DNA of 64,000 nt, taken from assembly GCF_000430885.1 (NCBI RefSeq), contig NZ_AUMW01000002.1:156424-220423 (forward strand). The letters are read 5' to 3'. Below the pieces are notes generated by a model. It did no database searches. It was not told the origin of the DNA and worked only from the letters and a program-made list of their open reading frames with translations. This DNA is from Desulfotruncus alcoholivorax DSM 16058. Its GTDB lineage: Bacteria > Bacillota > Desulfotomaculia > Desulfotomaculales > Desulfallaceae. Positions 17,871-26,926 of this stretch are shown in pieces (within the stretch, counting starts at the first letter, position 1; each line of letters starts with the position of its first letter). The position numbers were made by a program, and so were the translations under genes.

Positions 17871-20114
17871 TTACATTAAATTAAGCGGGTCTATATCCAG
17901 GCTTACGTACAAACCCTTGCCGGGTGGTGAACACCCGCCAGACTGCCTGAATTTTTTTAACATCCGGTGCAGCTTGCCGTAATCCCGGCTCCAGGTGATG
18001 ATATGCCACCGGTGGGCATTTCTTAACCGGGCCAGGGGGGCCGGCGCTGGACCCACTAAATATATTCTTCCCCCATCCCGTGCTTCCGCAAACTCATCCA
18101 GCATCACCCGCAACTTTTCCGCCGCTGTTTTCACCGCACTTTCTTCCGGCCCGGTCACAAGCACCCTGGCCATTTTGGCAAAAGGCGGGTAGCCCGCTGT
18201 TTTTCGCAACGACATTTCTTTTTGAAAGAAATTCAGGTAATCGTGCCTGGCTGCCGCCTGAACGGCATAGTGTTCCGGCGTATAGGTTTGAATCAGTACA
18301 TCCCCGGGTTTATCGCCCCGGCCGGTCCTTCCGGCCACCTGGGCCAGCAGTTGGAAGGTGCGCTCCCCTGCCCTGAAATCAGGCATGTGTAAAGTAATAT
18401 CCGCATTAACCACGCCCACCAGGGTCACCCCGCTGATATCAAGCCCTTTGGCAATCATTTGGGTGCCCACCAGTATATCCGCCGCCCCATTCTCAAACTC
18501 TTCCAGTATTTGCTGGTGGGAACCCTTACGGGTGGTAGTGTCGGCGTCCATGCGCAGCACCCGCGCACCGGGGATGGCCGCGCGAAGTTCTTTCTCAACC
18601 CGCTGGGTCCCCGTGCCGAAAAAACTAAGCTGGCCCTCGCCGCAATCCGGGCAGAGCCTGGGGGCCCGAACCGAATAATTGCAATAATGACAGCGCAGCC
18701 GGCCCCCGGTATGGTAGGTAAGGGAAATATCACAGCGCGGGCACTTTAAGACCAGGCCGCACGCCCGGCATACGACCAGGGTGTTCAAGCCCCTGCGATT
18801 TAAAAATATGATGGCCTGTTCACCACCGGCAATCCTTTTTTTCAGCTCGGCAATCAGTACCCGGCTGAAGATGCCCCCGTTCCCGGACCGGGTTTCCTCA
18901 CGCATATCAACCAGGTTAACCTGGGGCAAATCCCTGCCCTCGACCCGCTTATCCATGCTGATCAGCTGGTAAACACCACCCGGCGTGGCTCGGCAGTAGG
19001 TTTCCAACGCCGGGGTGGCGCTGCCCAGCACCACTACCCCGGCACTTTTTTGGGCCCGGTAAAGAGCAACGGCCCGGGCGTGATACCGGGGTGTTTCCTC
19101 CTGTTTGTATGACCACTCATGCTCCTCATCCACAATAATCAGTCCGGGGTCACGCACAGGGGCCAATACGGCCGAGCGGGCCCCCAGCACAACCGGCGCC
19201 TCGCCCCTTTCAATGCGGTCCCACTCGTCAAACCTTTCGCCATCGGACATCCGGCTGTGTAAAACGGCCACTTCCCGGCCAAACCTGGATCTGAACAACT
19301 TGACCATTTGTGGTGTCAGAGATATTTCCGGCACCAGCGTGATAGCCTGTCTTCCTTCCCGCACGGCCTGCTCAATACAGTGCAGGTAAACCTCGGTTTT
19401 ACCGCTGCCTGTTATGCCATGCAGTAAAAAGACCCGGTGCCGCCGGCTTGTAATTGAGTTATTGATTTCCACCACGGCTTTTTGCTGCAAGTCATTTAAC
19501 TTCACCTTTTCCATTAAGCCCATTTCCGCCTGCGGGTAAGGGTCCCGGAACGAAACCATGTTTTCCGCTCTGAGCAATTTTTTGGCATATAATCTATCCA
19601 CAACCGAAGTGGAAACTCCGGCCGCAGCTGCCAGTTCTCCTCTGGTCATGCCGGGGTTGTGCAATACTTTTTCAAGAACCGCCAGGCTTTTGGGCGCCCG
19701 CCGGCCCAGCTCGTCCCTCAGGCCGGGTAATCTTTCACTGTCAACGCCGCAGTAATAGCGGGTAACCAGCCTGGCGGAGGTTTTCTTTAAAACCGGCGAT
19801 ATTATTGTTTGCAACGCCTTGATGGTATCACACAGGTAGTACTCGGCCATCCACCTGGCTAAGGCATATTGATCCTCCCGGAATAAAGGCTTTTCATCTA
19901 ACAACTTGCTGATTTCCTTGATTTTGTCAACCGACTTGAGCCGGCTCAAACCAACTACGTAACCGGTAACCTTTCTCCCGCCAAACGGTACCTGCACCCT
20001 GTGTCCAAAATGCAATAACGGCTGCATTTCCCGTGGCACAAGGTATTGAAAAGTCCGGCCGGTTTCATGGACCGGTACCTCGACAAGTACATCGGCAAAT
20101 AGCTGGTCAGTCAT
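17871..20114 (-). CDS. priA: Primosomal protein N' (replication restart helicase)
   Basis: The 747-residue SF2 helicase restarts stalled forks. It has the N-terminal DNA-binding domain (from [17 protein letters not shown]), Walker A in [20 protein letters not shown] and the DEEH box ([20 protein letters not shown]). A zinc-binding insert with paired CxxC motifs follows ([35 protein letters not shown]), then [13 protein letters not shown]. It is full length with all motifs intact, and is the first gene of the long translation/cell-wall run. Confidence 0.96.
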   Translation of the reverse strand: MTDQLFADVLVEVPVHETGRTFQYLVPREMQPLLHFGHRVQVPFGGRKVTGYVVGLSRLKSVDKIKEISKLLDEKPLFREDQYALARWMAEYYLCDTIKALQTIISPVLKKTSARLVTRYYCGVDSERLPGLRDELGRRAPKSLAVLEKVLHNPGMTRGELAAAAGVSTSVVDRLYAKKLLRAENMVSFRDPYPQAEMGLMEKVKLNDLQQKAVVEINNSITSRRHRVFLLHGITGSGKTEVYLHCIEQAVREGRQAITLVPEISLTPQMVKLFRSRFGREVAVLHSRMSDGERFDEWDRIERGEAPVVLGARSAVLAPVRDPGLIIVDEEHEWSYKQEETPRYHARAVALYRAQKSAGVVVLGSATPALETYCRATPGGVYQLISMDKRVEGRDLPQVNLVDMREETRSGNGGIFSRVLIAELKKRIAGGEQAIIFLNRRGLNTLVVCRACGLVLKCPRCDISLTYHTGGRLRCHYCNYSVRAPRLCPDCGEGQLSFFGTGTQRVEKELRAAIPGARVLRMDADTTTRKGSHQQILEEFENGAADILVGTQMIAKGLDISGVTLVGVVNADITLHMPDFRAGERTFQLLAQVAGRTGRGDKPGDVLIQTYTPEHYAVQAAARHDYLNFFQKEMSLRKTAGYPPFAKMARVLVTGPEESAVKTAAEKLRVMLDEFAEARDGGRIYLVGPAPAPLARLRNAHRWHIITWSRDYGKLHRMLKKFRQSGGCSPPGKGLYVSLDIDPLNLM

Positions 20115-20192
20115 TTACTATCCCTCAAGTCCGGTGTCAAATGTTATATTATCTTATCCAGCCTTAATTATAGAACAGATTAATGCCGTACC

Positions 20193-20504
20193 TCAATCCA
20201 TTTTATGGCAGATATTATACTTTACTTTATTCCGGCTTTCCGAAGGCGGGTGCTGGGGTGCATGAACTATGGTTATATTTTCGAGGATTATCTCTTTCGC
20301 ATCTTTTTCCAGCCTGTCCTTATAATACTTCTGCCTGAATTCCAGCCGTGGTATGTACATGCTGAACTCATATGGGGGATTGGTGTTGCTTTCCCGGCGG
20401 GACATAGTAACGGTCAGATCATCGACCTGGATGGTAGCCACATCAAACAGCGCTTCCATCTGCCGCCTGCGTTTGAGGAGAAGCCTTTTGATCAGCTTCA
20501 GCAT
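20193..20504 (-). CDS. Hypothetical basic protein, 103 aa
   Basis: The frame has an excellent ribosome site (TTAGGAG, 6 nt before ATG 20504). The product starts with a very basic segment (MLKLIKRLLLKRRRQ), followed by a beta-rich part (VDDLTVTMSRRESNTNPPYE) and another charged segment. No family is recognised. It lies between priA and the RAYT unit, whose left end is only 15 bp upstream of its start, so its native promoter has probably been displaced. Confidence 0.55.
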   Translation of the reverse strand: MLKLIKRLLLKRRRQMEALFDVATIQVDDLTVTMSRRESNTNPPYEFSMYIPRLEFRQKYYKDRLEKDAKEIILENITIVHAPQHPPSESRNKVKYNICHKMD

Positions 20505-20518
20505 TTTAATTCTCCTAA

Positions 20519-21486
20519 GGGGTCAGGCTTGAATTATTCACTTACTTGCTTTAATCTTCGAATCTTCGAATAACATCTTCGACGTAAGCTGTACCTTTAC
20601 AAGCACCCGACTTTATTTTTGATATCATTGACAGGGGCAAATTAAGTTTTTGTGCCAACACTGTATTGGTTATTTTGCAATACCTTTCGCTTAACAGGAC
20701 TATAGCTTTTCGAATATCAGATATTCTCTGGATTTTTGTCCTTCTGGTAAGTTCGTCAATATTGACATTTTCGTTGATACAGATTGTTTCCATTATTTCA
20801 TCAATGCTTATTTTTTTCTTTGCCTCTTTATTTTTTACAGCTTGCATTTTTGGTTGAAGTTCCTCGAAGTTCTTATATATTATCTTCTCCGGTTTCTGAT
20901 TCATAAATCGCAAATACTGCTTTAAAGCTTCTCTACTATTCGCTGAAAAGATACTTAGCACTTCGGACATGTCAATGAAATCGCCTTTTTCTTTCCCAAC
21001 ATAATATGCATGACTGCTCCATTTATACTCTATGCCGCCATTCAAATTTGCTTTTACGGGATTATTGTGAATATATCTGATCAGCTGCAACAAATAGCTA
21101 TCTTTGTCACATAGCAGTGCTTTGTACCTTTGTTGAAATACATGTCCTGTCCTGCTGTATTTACGGTTGAACCACTGGGTATAGACTTGCTGTATCCGCT
21201 GCATAATCTGAGACAATGAAATATCCTGTACTTCTATTAAAAAATGTGCGTGATTATCCATAATACAGTATGCATACAGCTTAAAACCCAGTTTTTCTTT
21301 ATATCGAGCCAATACGTCAAAATATTTTCTCTTATGTATGTCATCCAGCAACACTTTTTCTCCGTTATTGCCTCTAACCATTACGTGGTATAAGGCTCCC
21401 GGAAAATGGATACGTGGTTTTCTCGCCATCTTTAATCACCTGGATAATCATACCATTAATAAGGGAATATTTCAAGCCTGACCCCC
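20519..21486. mobile_element. RAYT unit with REP-type inverted ends
   Basis: The transposase gene at 20551-21429 is bracketed by inverted copies of one sequence: GGGGTCAGGCTTGAATTATT from 20519, and its near-complement AATATTTCAAGCCTGACCCC ending at 21486. The same sequence forms a full palindrome at 42465-42542. This is the layout of a REP-associated tyrosine transposase with its REP ends. The right end lies over the last codons of cysK. Confidence 0.8.
20551..21429 (-). CDS. REP-associated tyrosine transposase (Y1_Tnp, RAYT)
   Basis: The 292-residue protein has the Y1 transposase fold: ARKPRIHFPGALYHVMVRGN at the start, the HUH-type metal site in YCIMDNHAHFLIEV, and the tyrosine nucleophile in the segment IQQVYTQWFNRKYSRTGHVF. 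RYIHNNPVKA follows. The C-terminal part (about 200-290) has a helix-turn-helix-like segment of the kind found in the DnaA_C/Chromosomal replication-like RAYT subgroup. It is full length and apparently functional, and more AT-rich than its neighbours. Confidence 0.88.
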   Translation of the reverse strand: MARKPRIHFPGALYHVMVRGNNGEKVLLDDIHKRKYFDVLARYKEKLGFKLYAYCIMDNHAHFLIEVQDISLSQIMQRIQQVYTQWFNRKYSRTGHVFQQRYKALLCDKDSYLLQLIRYIHNNPVKANLNGGIEYKWSSHAYYVGKEKGDFIDMSEVLSIFSANSREALKQYLRFMNQKPEKIIYKNFEELQPKMQAVKNKEAKKKISIDEIMETICINENVNIDELTRRTKIQRISDIRKAIVLLSERYCKITNTVLAQKLNLPLSMISKIKSGACKGTAYVEDVIRRFED

Positions 21487-22401
21487 AAATACGGGGGTGC
21501 TGAGGTAGCGCTCGCCTGTGTCAGGTAATATCGCCAGTACAGTTTTACCGGCGCCCAGTTCACGGCCGACGGCCAGGGCGGCAACAACGGCGGCGCCGCC
21601 GGAGATGCCGGTTAGGATCCCTTCCTCCCGGGCCAGCCGCCTGGTCATGGCATAGGCCTCATCATCGCCCACGGCATAAGGTGAGTCAACCAGGGATAAG
21701 TCCAGATTGTCGGGAACGAAACCGTCGCCAATGCCCTGAATGCCATGCGGCCCGGGCTTACCACCCGAAAGAACAGCGGAACCCTTTGGCTCTACGGCAT
21801 AAACTTTAAGCCCCGGGTAACGCTTTTTCAAAACCCTGGCCACACCGGTTAGCGTGCCACCCGTGCCGACACCGGCGATATAGGCGTGAATCTCCCCGCC
21901 AACCTGTTCCAAAATCTCCCGGGCGGTGGTCCGCTCGTGAAAAGCCGGGTTATCAGGGTTGGAAAACTGGTCGGGCATCCAGGCCCCCGGGATTTGGGAG
22001 GCAAGCTCCCTGGCTTTACGAACAGCCCCGCCGACGTCTTCAGCAGCCGGCGTCAGCACCACCTCTGCGCCGTAGGCCCTGGCCAGCTGTCTTCTTTCCT
22101 TGCTCATGGAATCCGGCATTACCACAATGACCCGGTAACCCTTTACCGCGCCAACCATAGCCAGTGCGATGCCCTGGTTGCCGCTGGTCGGCTCGACAAT
22201 TGTAGCTCCCGGATTAATTATGCCTTTTTGTTCGGCAGCGGTAATCATCCCCAGGGCGGCCCTGGCTTTGGCGCTTCCACTGGGATTAAACATTTCCAAC
22301 TTTACCAGTATGTCTGCAGGGCAATTATCCTTAACTTTATGCAGCCGTACCACCGGTGTATGGCAAACAAGCTCAAGCACGCTTTCTTTGATATCAGGCA
22401 T
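21472..22401 (-). CDS. cysK: Cysteine synthase family protein (O-acetylserine sulfhydrylase)
   Basis: This 309-residue PLP enzyme of the CysK/CBS family makes cysteine from O-acetylserine and sulfide. The PLP lysine is in MFNPSGSAKARAALG. The substrate loop is VEPTSGNQGIAL, the phosphate loop GVGTGGTLTG, and GISGGAAVVAAL follows. SAKAR and GNQG differ from the usual SVKDR and GNTG. Usual proteins stop near LSTPLF. Here the last residues GGQA are encoded by the RAYT-end repeat, so the C terminus was rewritten by the insertion. It diverges from marR. Confidence 0.88.
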   Translation of the reverse strand: MPDIKESVLELVCHTPVVRLHKVKDNCPADILVKLEMFNPSGSAKARAALGMITAAEQKGIINPGATIVEPTSGNQGIALAMVGAVKGYRVIVVMPDSMSKERRQLARAYGAEVVLTPAAEDVGGAVRKARELASQIPGAWMPDQFSNPDNPAFHERTTAREILEQVGGEIHAYIAGVGTGGTLTGVARVLKKRYPGLKVYAVEPKGSAVLSGGKPGPHGIQGIGDGFVPDNLDLSLVDSPYAVGDDEAYAMTRRLAREEGILTGISGGAAVVAALAVGRELGAGKTVLAILPDTGERYLSTPVFGGQA

Positions 22402-22481
22402 GATGTCTTACACCCCTCCGCTGAATTTTTATTGACAAATGTCGAATATTCTAATTAAAATGAAAAAGTGGAGGACAAAAA

Positions 22482-22943
22482 ATGGCCGATCCCAACGAAA
22501 ATGCAAATAAAGATTCGTACCTTGCCATTAGAACAGTTATTGAACTGATAAAATGTTATGATGTTTTCGAGGACAACATGGCCAGGCATTTTGCCAGGTT
22601 TGGCCTGTCCCAGCCCAAATTCAACGCACTGATGCAACTTCGCCAGGCAGGCGATCAGGGCCTGGCGTTATCCGAACTGGGTGAGCGGATGCTTGTCAGC
22701 AGGGCCAATATCACCGGGCTGATTGACCGGATGGAAAAAGACGGTCTGGTGGTCCGGGAAGTTGACCGCCGGGACCGCAGGATCTTCAGGGCTAAGCTGA
22801 CAACCAAAGCCACCAACCTGCTGGAAATTATTCTACCCGTCCATGTTTCTTTTACTCAGGAGACCATGGCGGGCCTGACAACCGATGAAAAAGAACTTTT
22901 CTTAACTCTACTGCAGAAATTAAAAGAAGGTATGGAGAAATAA
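22482..22943 (+). CDS. MarR-family regulator
   Basis: The 153-residue winged-helix protein has a helical dimerisation start (LAIRTVIELIKCYDVFEDNMARHF) and the recognition region LSELGERMLVSRANITGLID. The wing is EKDGLVVREVDRRDRRIFRAKLT. It is divergent from cysK, with a shared 80-bp region that contains TTGACA at 22432 and the dyad GAATATTC at 22444. It may control itself and cysK; the ligand is unknown. Ribosome site GTGGAGG precedes the ATG. Confidence 0.9.
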   Translation: MADPNENANKDSYLAIRTVIELIKCYDVFEDNMARHFARFGLSQPKFNALMQLRQAGDQGLALSELGERMLVSRANITGLIDRMEKDGLVVREVDRRDRRIFRAKLTTKATNLLEIILPVHVSFTQETMAGLTTDEKELFLTLLQKLKEGMEK

Positions 22944-23028
22944 ATTATAGGATTTAGTGCGCCATTATATTTAACATGTTTACATTTTGCAGCTAAATTA
23001 ATGTCTGATAAAATTAGGAGGTGTTCAT

Positions 23029-23427
23029 ATGATTTGCGACAGATGCGGCTGTGAAATAGAAGCGGGCGAAAGCATGGAATGGTACGGCAAACAGCTCTGC
23101 GAAGATTGCTATATTGGTGCTGTGCAACCGCCCAGGCCATGCGATCCGACAGCGGTTTCGAGCGCCCAGGCCACACGCAAGCTGCTGGGGCAAAAAGGCA
23201 CTGAGGGTCTCACCCCGCTGCAAAAAAGAATATATGAATTAATCAAAGAAAAAGGTAAAATCCCCAGGGAAGAATTGTTTGCCAGTTTCGACCTTCCGCC
23301 CTGGGAACTGGAGAAACAATTTGCCATTTTACGCCACTGCGAACTGGTCAGGGGATTTAAAGAAGGGCAAACCGTTTTTGTAACCATTATGAATAATGAA
23401 GATTCCAGCACCGGTGCGGCGGAATAA
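23029..23427 (+). CDS. Zinc-finger protein with winged-helix-like C-terminal part
   Basis: The 132-residue protein has an excellent ribosome site (AGGAGGTG). The N-terminal 30 residues carry a treble-clef/LIM-like cysteine set (MICDRCGCEIEAGESMEW, then LCEDCY), predicted to bind one zinc. The C-terminal half (LQKRIYELIKEKGKIPREEL to LRHCELVRGFKEGQTVFVTI) reads like a winged helix. It may be a small transcription regulator, but no characterised family is recognised. It is downstream of marR in the same orientation, 85 bp away. Confidence 0.7.
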   Translation: MICDRCGCEIEAGESMEWYGKQLCEDCYIGAVQPPRPCDPTAVSSAQATRKLLGQKGTEGLTPLQKRIYELIKEKGKIPREELFASFDLPPWELEKQFAILRHCELVRGFKEGQTVFVTIMNNEDSSTGAAE

Positions 23428-23447
23428 ACCGCCGCTTTATTTTGTTT
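23416..23447 (+). terminator. Rho-independent terminator overlapping a stop codon
   Basis: GCGGCGG (23416-23422) and CCGCCGC (23429-23435) form a 7-bp stem with loop AATAAA, followed by TTTATTTTGTTTT. The stop codon of the zinc-finger gene lies in the loop, and the convergent coaBC stop lies in the tail. Confidence 0.8.
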
Positions 23448-24642
23448 TCCCGTGCCTGAGCTTTACGACTTCATCCCAGATTCTATCGGCCAGTTCCAGC
23501 TTGTCCATCATAGGCAAAGATTCTATTCGCCCCCCAGGAAAAATTAATTTAGCGATATTGGTATCAGTGCCGAACCCGGCACCTGGCTGGGTGACGTCAT
23601 TGGCAACTAAAAAGTCCAGGTTTTTTTTAGCCAGCTTCTGCCTGGCGTTTTTGATCAGGTCTTCCGTCTCTGCCGCAAAGCCAACCAGTATCTGGTGCGT
23701 TTTTTGTTTGCCCAGCTCATACAGAATATCTGTGTTCTTTTCCAGCTCCAAAACCAGCCCGGAGTCGCTTTTTTTGATTTTCTGGTCTGATACTGTTTTA
23801 GGGCGATAATCCGAGACTGCCGCCGCCTTAACCACGACGTCAACTTCCCGGTACAGGTTCATAACTTCCCGGAACATTTCTATCGCCGTATTAACGTAAT
23901 AAATTTTAGCCCCATCAGGAGGTTCCAGGCAAGTTGGCGCTGTCACCAGGTGCACGACCGCCCCCCTGTTGACAGCCGCCTCTGCCAGAGCGTAACCCAT
24001 TTTGCCCGAACTCCGGTTGGAAATATACCTGACGGGGTCAATCGGCTCCCTGGTTCCCCCGGCTGTCACCAACACCCGGCTGCCGGCAAGGTCACATTCC
24101 GGCATAAGTACTTTTTTAATCATATTCACAATATCCTCGACAGCGGCCAGGCGGCCGGGACCTTCATCACCGCAGGCCTGTCTGCCGACACCGGGTTCCA
24201 TCAAGATAAAGCCCAACTTGCGCAACCGCTTAATGTTTTCCTGCACTATGTCGTTGCGGTACATATATACGTTCATGGCAGGACAAACCACGATAGGGCA
24301 GGTCATGGCCAATATTGATGTGGTAAGCAAATCGTCGGCCATACCATAAGCCATTTTGGCCATGATGTTGGCTGTAGCAGGCACCACCAGAGCTATATCG
24401 GCCCTCCGGGCCAGTTCCAGGTGGGGATACCGCCAACCCGGCGGCGCACTGAACGTGTCCACATGCACCCGGTTGCCGGAAAGGGCTTCGAAGGCAAGGG
24501 GGCCGACAAACTCACGGGCCCCCCGGGTCATAATTACATGTACTTCCGCCCCGGCCTTAACCAGGGTGCTGGTAAGGTCAAGTGCACGGTGTGCCGCTAT
24601 CCCCCCGGTTACGCCGATAACAACAAACTTGCCTTTTAGCAT
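23437..24642 (-). CDS. coaBC: Bifunctional phosphopantothenoylcysteine decarboxylase/synthetase
   Basis: The 401-residue enzyme carries out two steps of coenzyme A synthesis. The N-terminal CoaC flavoprotein domain (about 1-180) has VIGVTGGIAAHRALD, the ACPAMN-type segment VCPAMNVYMYRND and the GxGRxACGDEGPGRLA active-site loop. The CoaB domain (about 185-400) has VTAGGTREPIDPVRYISNRS and later LVGFAAETEDL. It is full length, and the last gene of the yicC-remA-gmk-rpoZ operon (12 bp after rpoZ). Confidence 0.95.
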   Translation of the reverse strand: MLKGKFVVIGVTGGIAAHRALDLTSTLVKAGAEVHVIMTRGAREFVGPLAFEALSGNRVHVDTFSAPPGWRYPHLELARRADIALVVPATANIMAKMAYGMADDLLTTSILAMTCPIVVCPAMNVYMYRNDIVQENIKRLRKLGFILMEPGVGRQACGDEGPGRLAAVEDIVNMIKKVLMPECDLAGSRVLVTAGGTREPIDPVRYISNRSSGKMGYALAEAAVNRGAVVHLVTAPTCLEPPDGAKIYYVNTAIEMFREVMNLYREVDVVVKAAAVSDYRPKTVSDQKIKKSDSGLVLELEKNTDILYELGKQKTHQILVGFAAETEDLIKNARQKLAKKNLDFLVANDVTQPGAGFGTDTNIAKLIFPGGRIESLPMMDKLELADRIWDEVVKLRHGKTK

Positions 24643-24654
24643 TTGGCACCCCCG

Positions 24655-24879
24655 CTATTTGATACCCTGCCTTGTTCTTTTAAACTTGATATTGCCTTTT
24701 GCTATTTCAAAAAGCGCCGCAGAGACCGGGTTGCCGGTTACCTCTCCATCCCTGTCGGCATCCTGCTGCAGCGCCATTTCAGTTAGCTGCCGGGCCCTTT
24801 TAGCCGCTATAACAACAAGCGAATACCGGCTATCAACCTTACGCATCAATTCATCAAGAGAAGGCTTATGCATCGCCAT
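24655..24879 (-). CDS. rpoZ: RNA polymerase omega subunit
   Basis: The 74-residue protein matches omega: KPSLDELMRKVDSRYSLVVI, then AAKRARQLTE and NPVSAALFEIAKGNIKF. It stabilises the beta' subunit. The start is ATG 24879, with GGAGGG 8 nt upstream; a longer frame into gmk is not supported. It sits 23 bp after gmk, the standard Firmicute order. Confidence 0.94.
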   Translation of the reverse strand: MAMHKPSLDELMRKVDSRYSLVVIAAKRARQLTEMALQQDADRDGEVTGNPVSAALFEIAKGNIKFKRTRQGIK

Positions 24880-24902
24880 CGCATTATCCCTCCGAATTTT
24901 GA

Positions 24903-25514
24903 TTATTTCCAGTTGGTTTTTAGAAATGATTCCACGTCCAAAAGCGCGGGACGGCATCTTTCTGCGGTGACAATGGCGCCAATTTTCCGCGCCGCTTCTT
25001 CAACCCGGTCGTTGATAACCAGATAATCATATTTTTGCACTTCCTTGAGTTCCCTCTCAGCCCAGCTCAGCCTGCGTTCAATATCACCGGCACTTTCTGT
25101 GCCGCGCTGTTTAAGCCGGGTTTCCAAATGGTCGCGCGACGGAGGGATCAAAAAAATCAAAACACATTGTGGAAATTTGTTTTTAACTTGTAAACCGCCT
25201 TGAACATCAATTTCAAGTATAACGTCCCGCCCCGTGGAAAGGTTTTTTTCAACAGGTTCACGCGGCGTGCCGTAATAATTGCCATATACGTCAGCCCATT
25301 CCAGCAGGCGATCCCCGGCAATCATCTCCTCAAATTGTTCCCTGGTTAAAAAAAAATAATCAATTCCGTGTTTCTCTGCGCCCCGAGGTTTTCTGGTGGT
25401 AGCCGAAACCGACACCACAAGACTTGGATTTTCTTGAGTCAAGGCGTGGCAAACTGTACCCTTACCGGAACCGGAGGGACCTGATATTACAATTAAATTT
25501 CCTATGCTCTTCAT
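24903..25514 (-). CDS. gmk: Guanylate kinase
   Basis: The 203-residue enzyme phosphorylates GMP to GDP. Walker A is VISGPSGSGKGTVCHAL; the GMP-binding residues are in SVSATTRKPRGAEKHGIDYFF, and the mid-domain segment is VILEIDVQGGLQVK. ATG 25514 is preferred over TTG 25523 because CAGGG precedes it at normal spacing and the family starts here. The context remA-gmk-rpoZ is conserved. Confidence 0.95.
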   Translation of the reverse strand: MKSIGNLIVISGPSGSGKGTVCHALTQENPSLVVSVSATTRKPRGAEKHGIDYFFLTREQFEEMIAGDRLLEWADVYGNYYGTPREPVEKNLSTGRDVILEIDVQGGLQVKNKFPQCVLIFLIPPSRDHLETRLKQRGTESAGDIERRLSWAERELKEVQKYDYLVINDRVEEAARKIGAIVTAERCRPALLDVESFLKTNWK

Positions 25515-25528
25515 ACCGGTCAACCCTG

Positions 25529-25798
25529 TTATTCTTCATCGTTTTTAAGTGAGCCGTCCTTATTCACCAAACGATGGGCCACGGTTTCCGGCTGAACGGC
25601 AGAAAGAATGACGTGATCGCTGTCAGTGATAATTACCGCTCTGGTGCGGCGCCCGTAAGTGGCATCCACCAGCATCCCCCGGTCTCTGGCCTCGGTGATG
25701 ATTCTTTTAATCGGCGCGGATTCGGGGCTGACAATAGCTATTATTCTATTTGCTGAAACAATATTGCCAAAGCCTATGTTTACCAGTTTGATCTCCAT
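25529..25798 (-). CDS. remA: RemA-family DNA-binding regulator (DUF370)
   Basis: This 89-residue small basic protein starts [20 protein letters not shown], continues [18 protein letters not shown], and contains [20 protein letters not shown]. RemA in Bacillus forms rings that wrap DNA and activates biofilm and osmoprotection genes. The conserved yicC-remA-gmk-rpoZ order supports the call. Targets here are unknown. Confidence 0.93.
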   Translation of the reverse strand: MEIKLVNIGFGNIVSANRIIAIVSPESAPIKRIITEARDRGMLVDATYGRRTRAVIITDSDHVILSAVQPETVAHRLVNKDGSLKNDEE

Positions 25799-25815
25799 AT
25801 TGCCGTCCTCCTTAT

Positions 25816-26694
25816 TTATTCCATATTTTGAATTTGTTCTCTTATTTTTTCCAGTTCACTTTTCACTTCAACCACAAGGCTGTTTATGGTCAGGTCTGAT
25901 GCTTTGGAAGCAATGGTATTGATCTCCCGGTTCATTTCCTGAAGCAGGAAATCCATTTTTCTGCCGACGGATTCATCGCTGTTCAAACACCCGGCCAGTT
26001 GAGTTAAGTGGCTGCCCAACCTGACAATTTCCTCTGCAATGCTTGAACGCTCGGCAAAAATCACGACTTCACCCTCCAACCGGGAAGGGTCCAGGTTACC
26101 CTGTTCCAGTATCTCTTTAAGCCGCAGCCGCAGTCGCTCCCGGTATTCCTCCACCACCACCGGGGAGCGTTTCTCAACCTGCGCCACCATATCGGAAATG
26201 CGGTTTGTCCTGGCCATTACATCTTCAAACAATTGTTTTCCTTCTTTAAGCCGCATTTCCATCAGGCCGTCAAGGGCCTGGTTTAAAGTACTTTCCAGGA
26301 CAGGCCACCACAGTTCAACATCCTCCTCGGGTTCCTCCAGGTTGAATACTCCCGGCAGCTGCAGTAACTTAGAAATTTCCACCTCACCGGGCAAATGCAG
26401 CTTGCTATTCAATTCGGTCAATGCTTTAAGGTAGGAAGCGGCCAATTCCCCGTCGGTCCTCACAATTGCTCTGTTTTGGCCGCAAAGCTCTATTTTGATA
26501 TAAACTTCCACCCTGCCGCGGGCTATCCTTTTTTGAATAACCCGTTTAATTCTGTCCTCCAGTGCATTTAATGACCGGGGCATACGTAATACGATTTCGC
26601 AATACCGGTGATTTACGGATTTCATTTCAACATTGATTTTAACTTTTTCATCATTCATTTCCCCGCGCCCAAACCCGGTCATGCTTTTTATCAA
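25816..26694 (-). CDS. YicC-family endoribonuclease
   Basis: The 292-residue protein has the family start ([12 protein letters not shown]), the middle [18 protein letters not shown], and the C-terminal DUF1732 segment ([36 protein letters not shown]). E. coli YicC is an RNase acting on the small RNA RyhB. The start is taken as TTG 26694 because the family begins M-I-K-S-M-T-G-F-G and GGTGG lies 7 nt upstream. It is the first gene of its operon. Confidence 0.92.
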   Translation of the reverse strand: MIKSMTGFGRGEMNDEKVKINVEMKSVNHRYCEIVLRMPRSLNALEDRIKRVIQKRIARGRVEVYIKIELCGQNRAIVRTDGELAASYLKALTELNSKLHLPGEVEISKLLQLPGVFNLEEPEEDVELWWPVLESTLNQALDGLMEMRLKEGKQLFEDVMARTNRISDMVAQVEKRSPVVVEEYRERLRLRLKEILEQGNLDPSRLEGEVVIFAERSSIAEEIVRLGSHLTQLAGCLNSDESVGRKMDFLLQEMNREINTIASKASDLTINSLVVEVKSELEKIREQIQNME

Positions 26695-26800
26695 TTTCTC
26701 ACCACCCAATGTGAAAAAAATATTTACCTTAAGTATTAACTCCAGTTACAAACAATATATTTTTCTACCATGATTAAAGAATTCCTTTGAATTCCGGTTA

Positions 26801-26830
26801 ATTATATCTAAAAAGGAAACCCCCAGTCAA
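26801..26830 (-). promoter_or_regulatory. Sigma-A-type promoter of the yicC operon
   Basis: On the minus strand TTGACT (26830-26825) and TATAAT (26806-26801) are separated by 18 bp. This predicts a transcript start near 26794, about 100 nt before yicC. It is the only strong promoter match in the 230-bp gap. Confidence 0.7.
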
Positions 26831-26905
26831 AAAAAATAAACTTCTAACTATAATTTATATGCGGCGACAGCCCGTGATACATGATCAATCCAGAAGAATT
26901 AAATA

Positions 26906-26922
26906 CCGGCCTAAAAGGCCGG
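26906..26922 (-). terminator. Stem-loop after the aminotransferase gene
   Basis: CCGGCCT (26906-26912) and AGGCCGG (26916-26922) form a 7-bp stem with a 3-nt loop just past the stop of the aminotransferase gene. The T-tract in the leftward direction is only TATTTAATT, so termination may be partial. On the plus side it is followed by CTTTTTATTTT. Confidence 0.6.
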
Positions 26923-26926
26923 CTTT

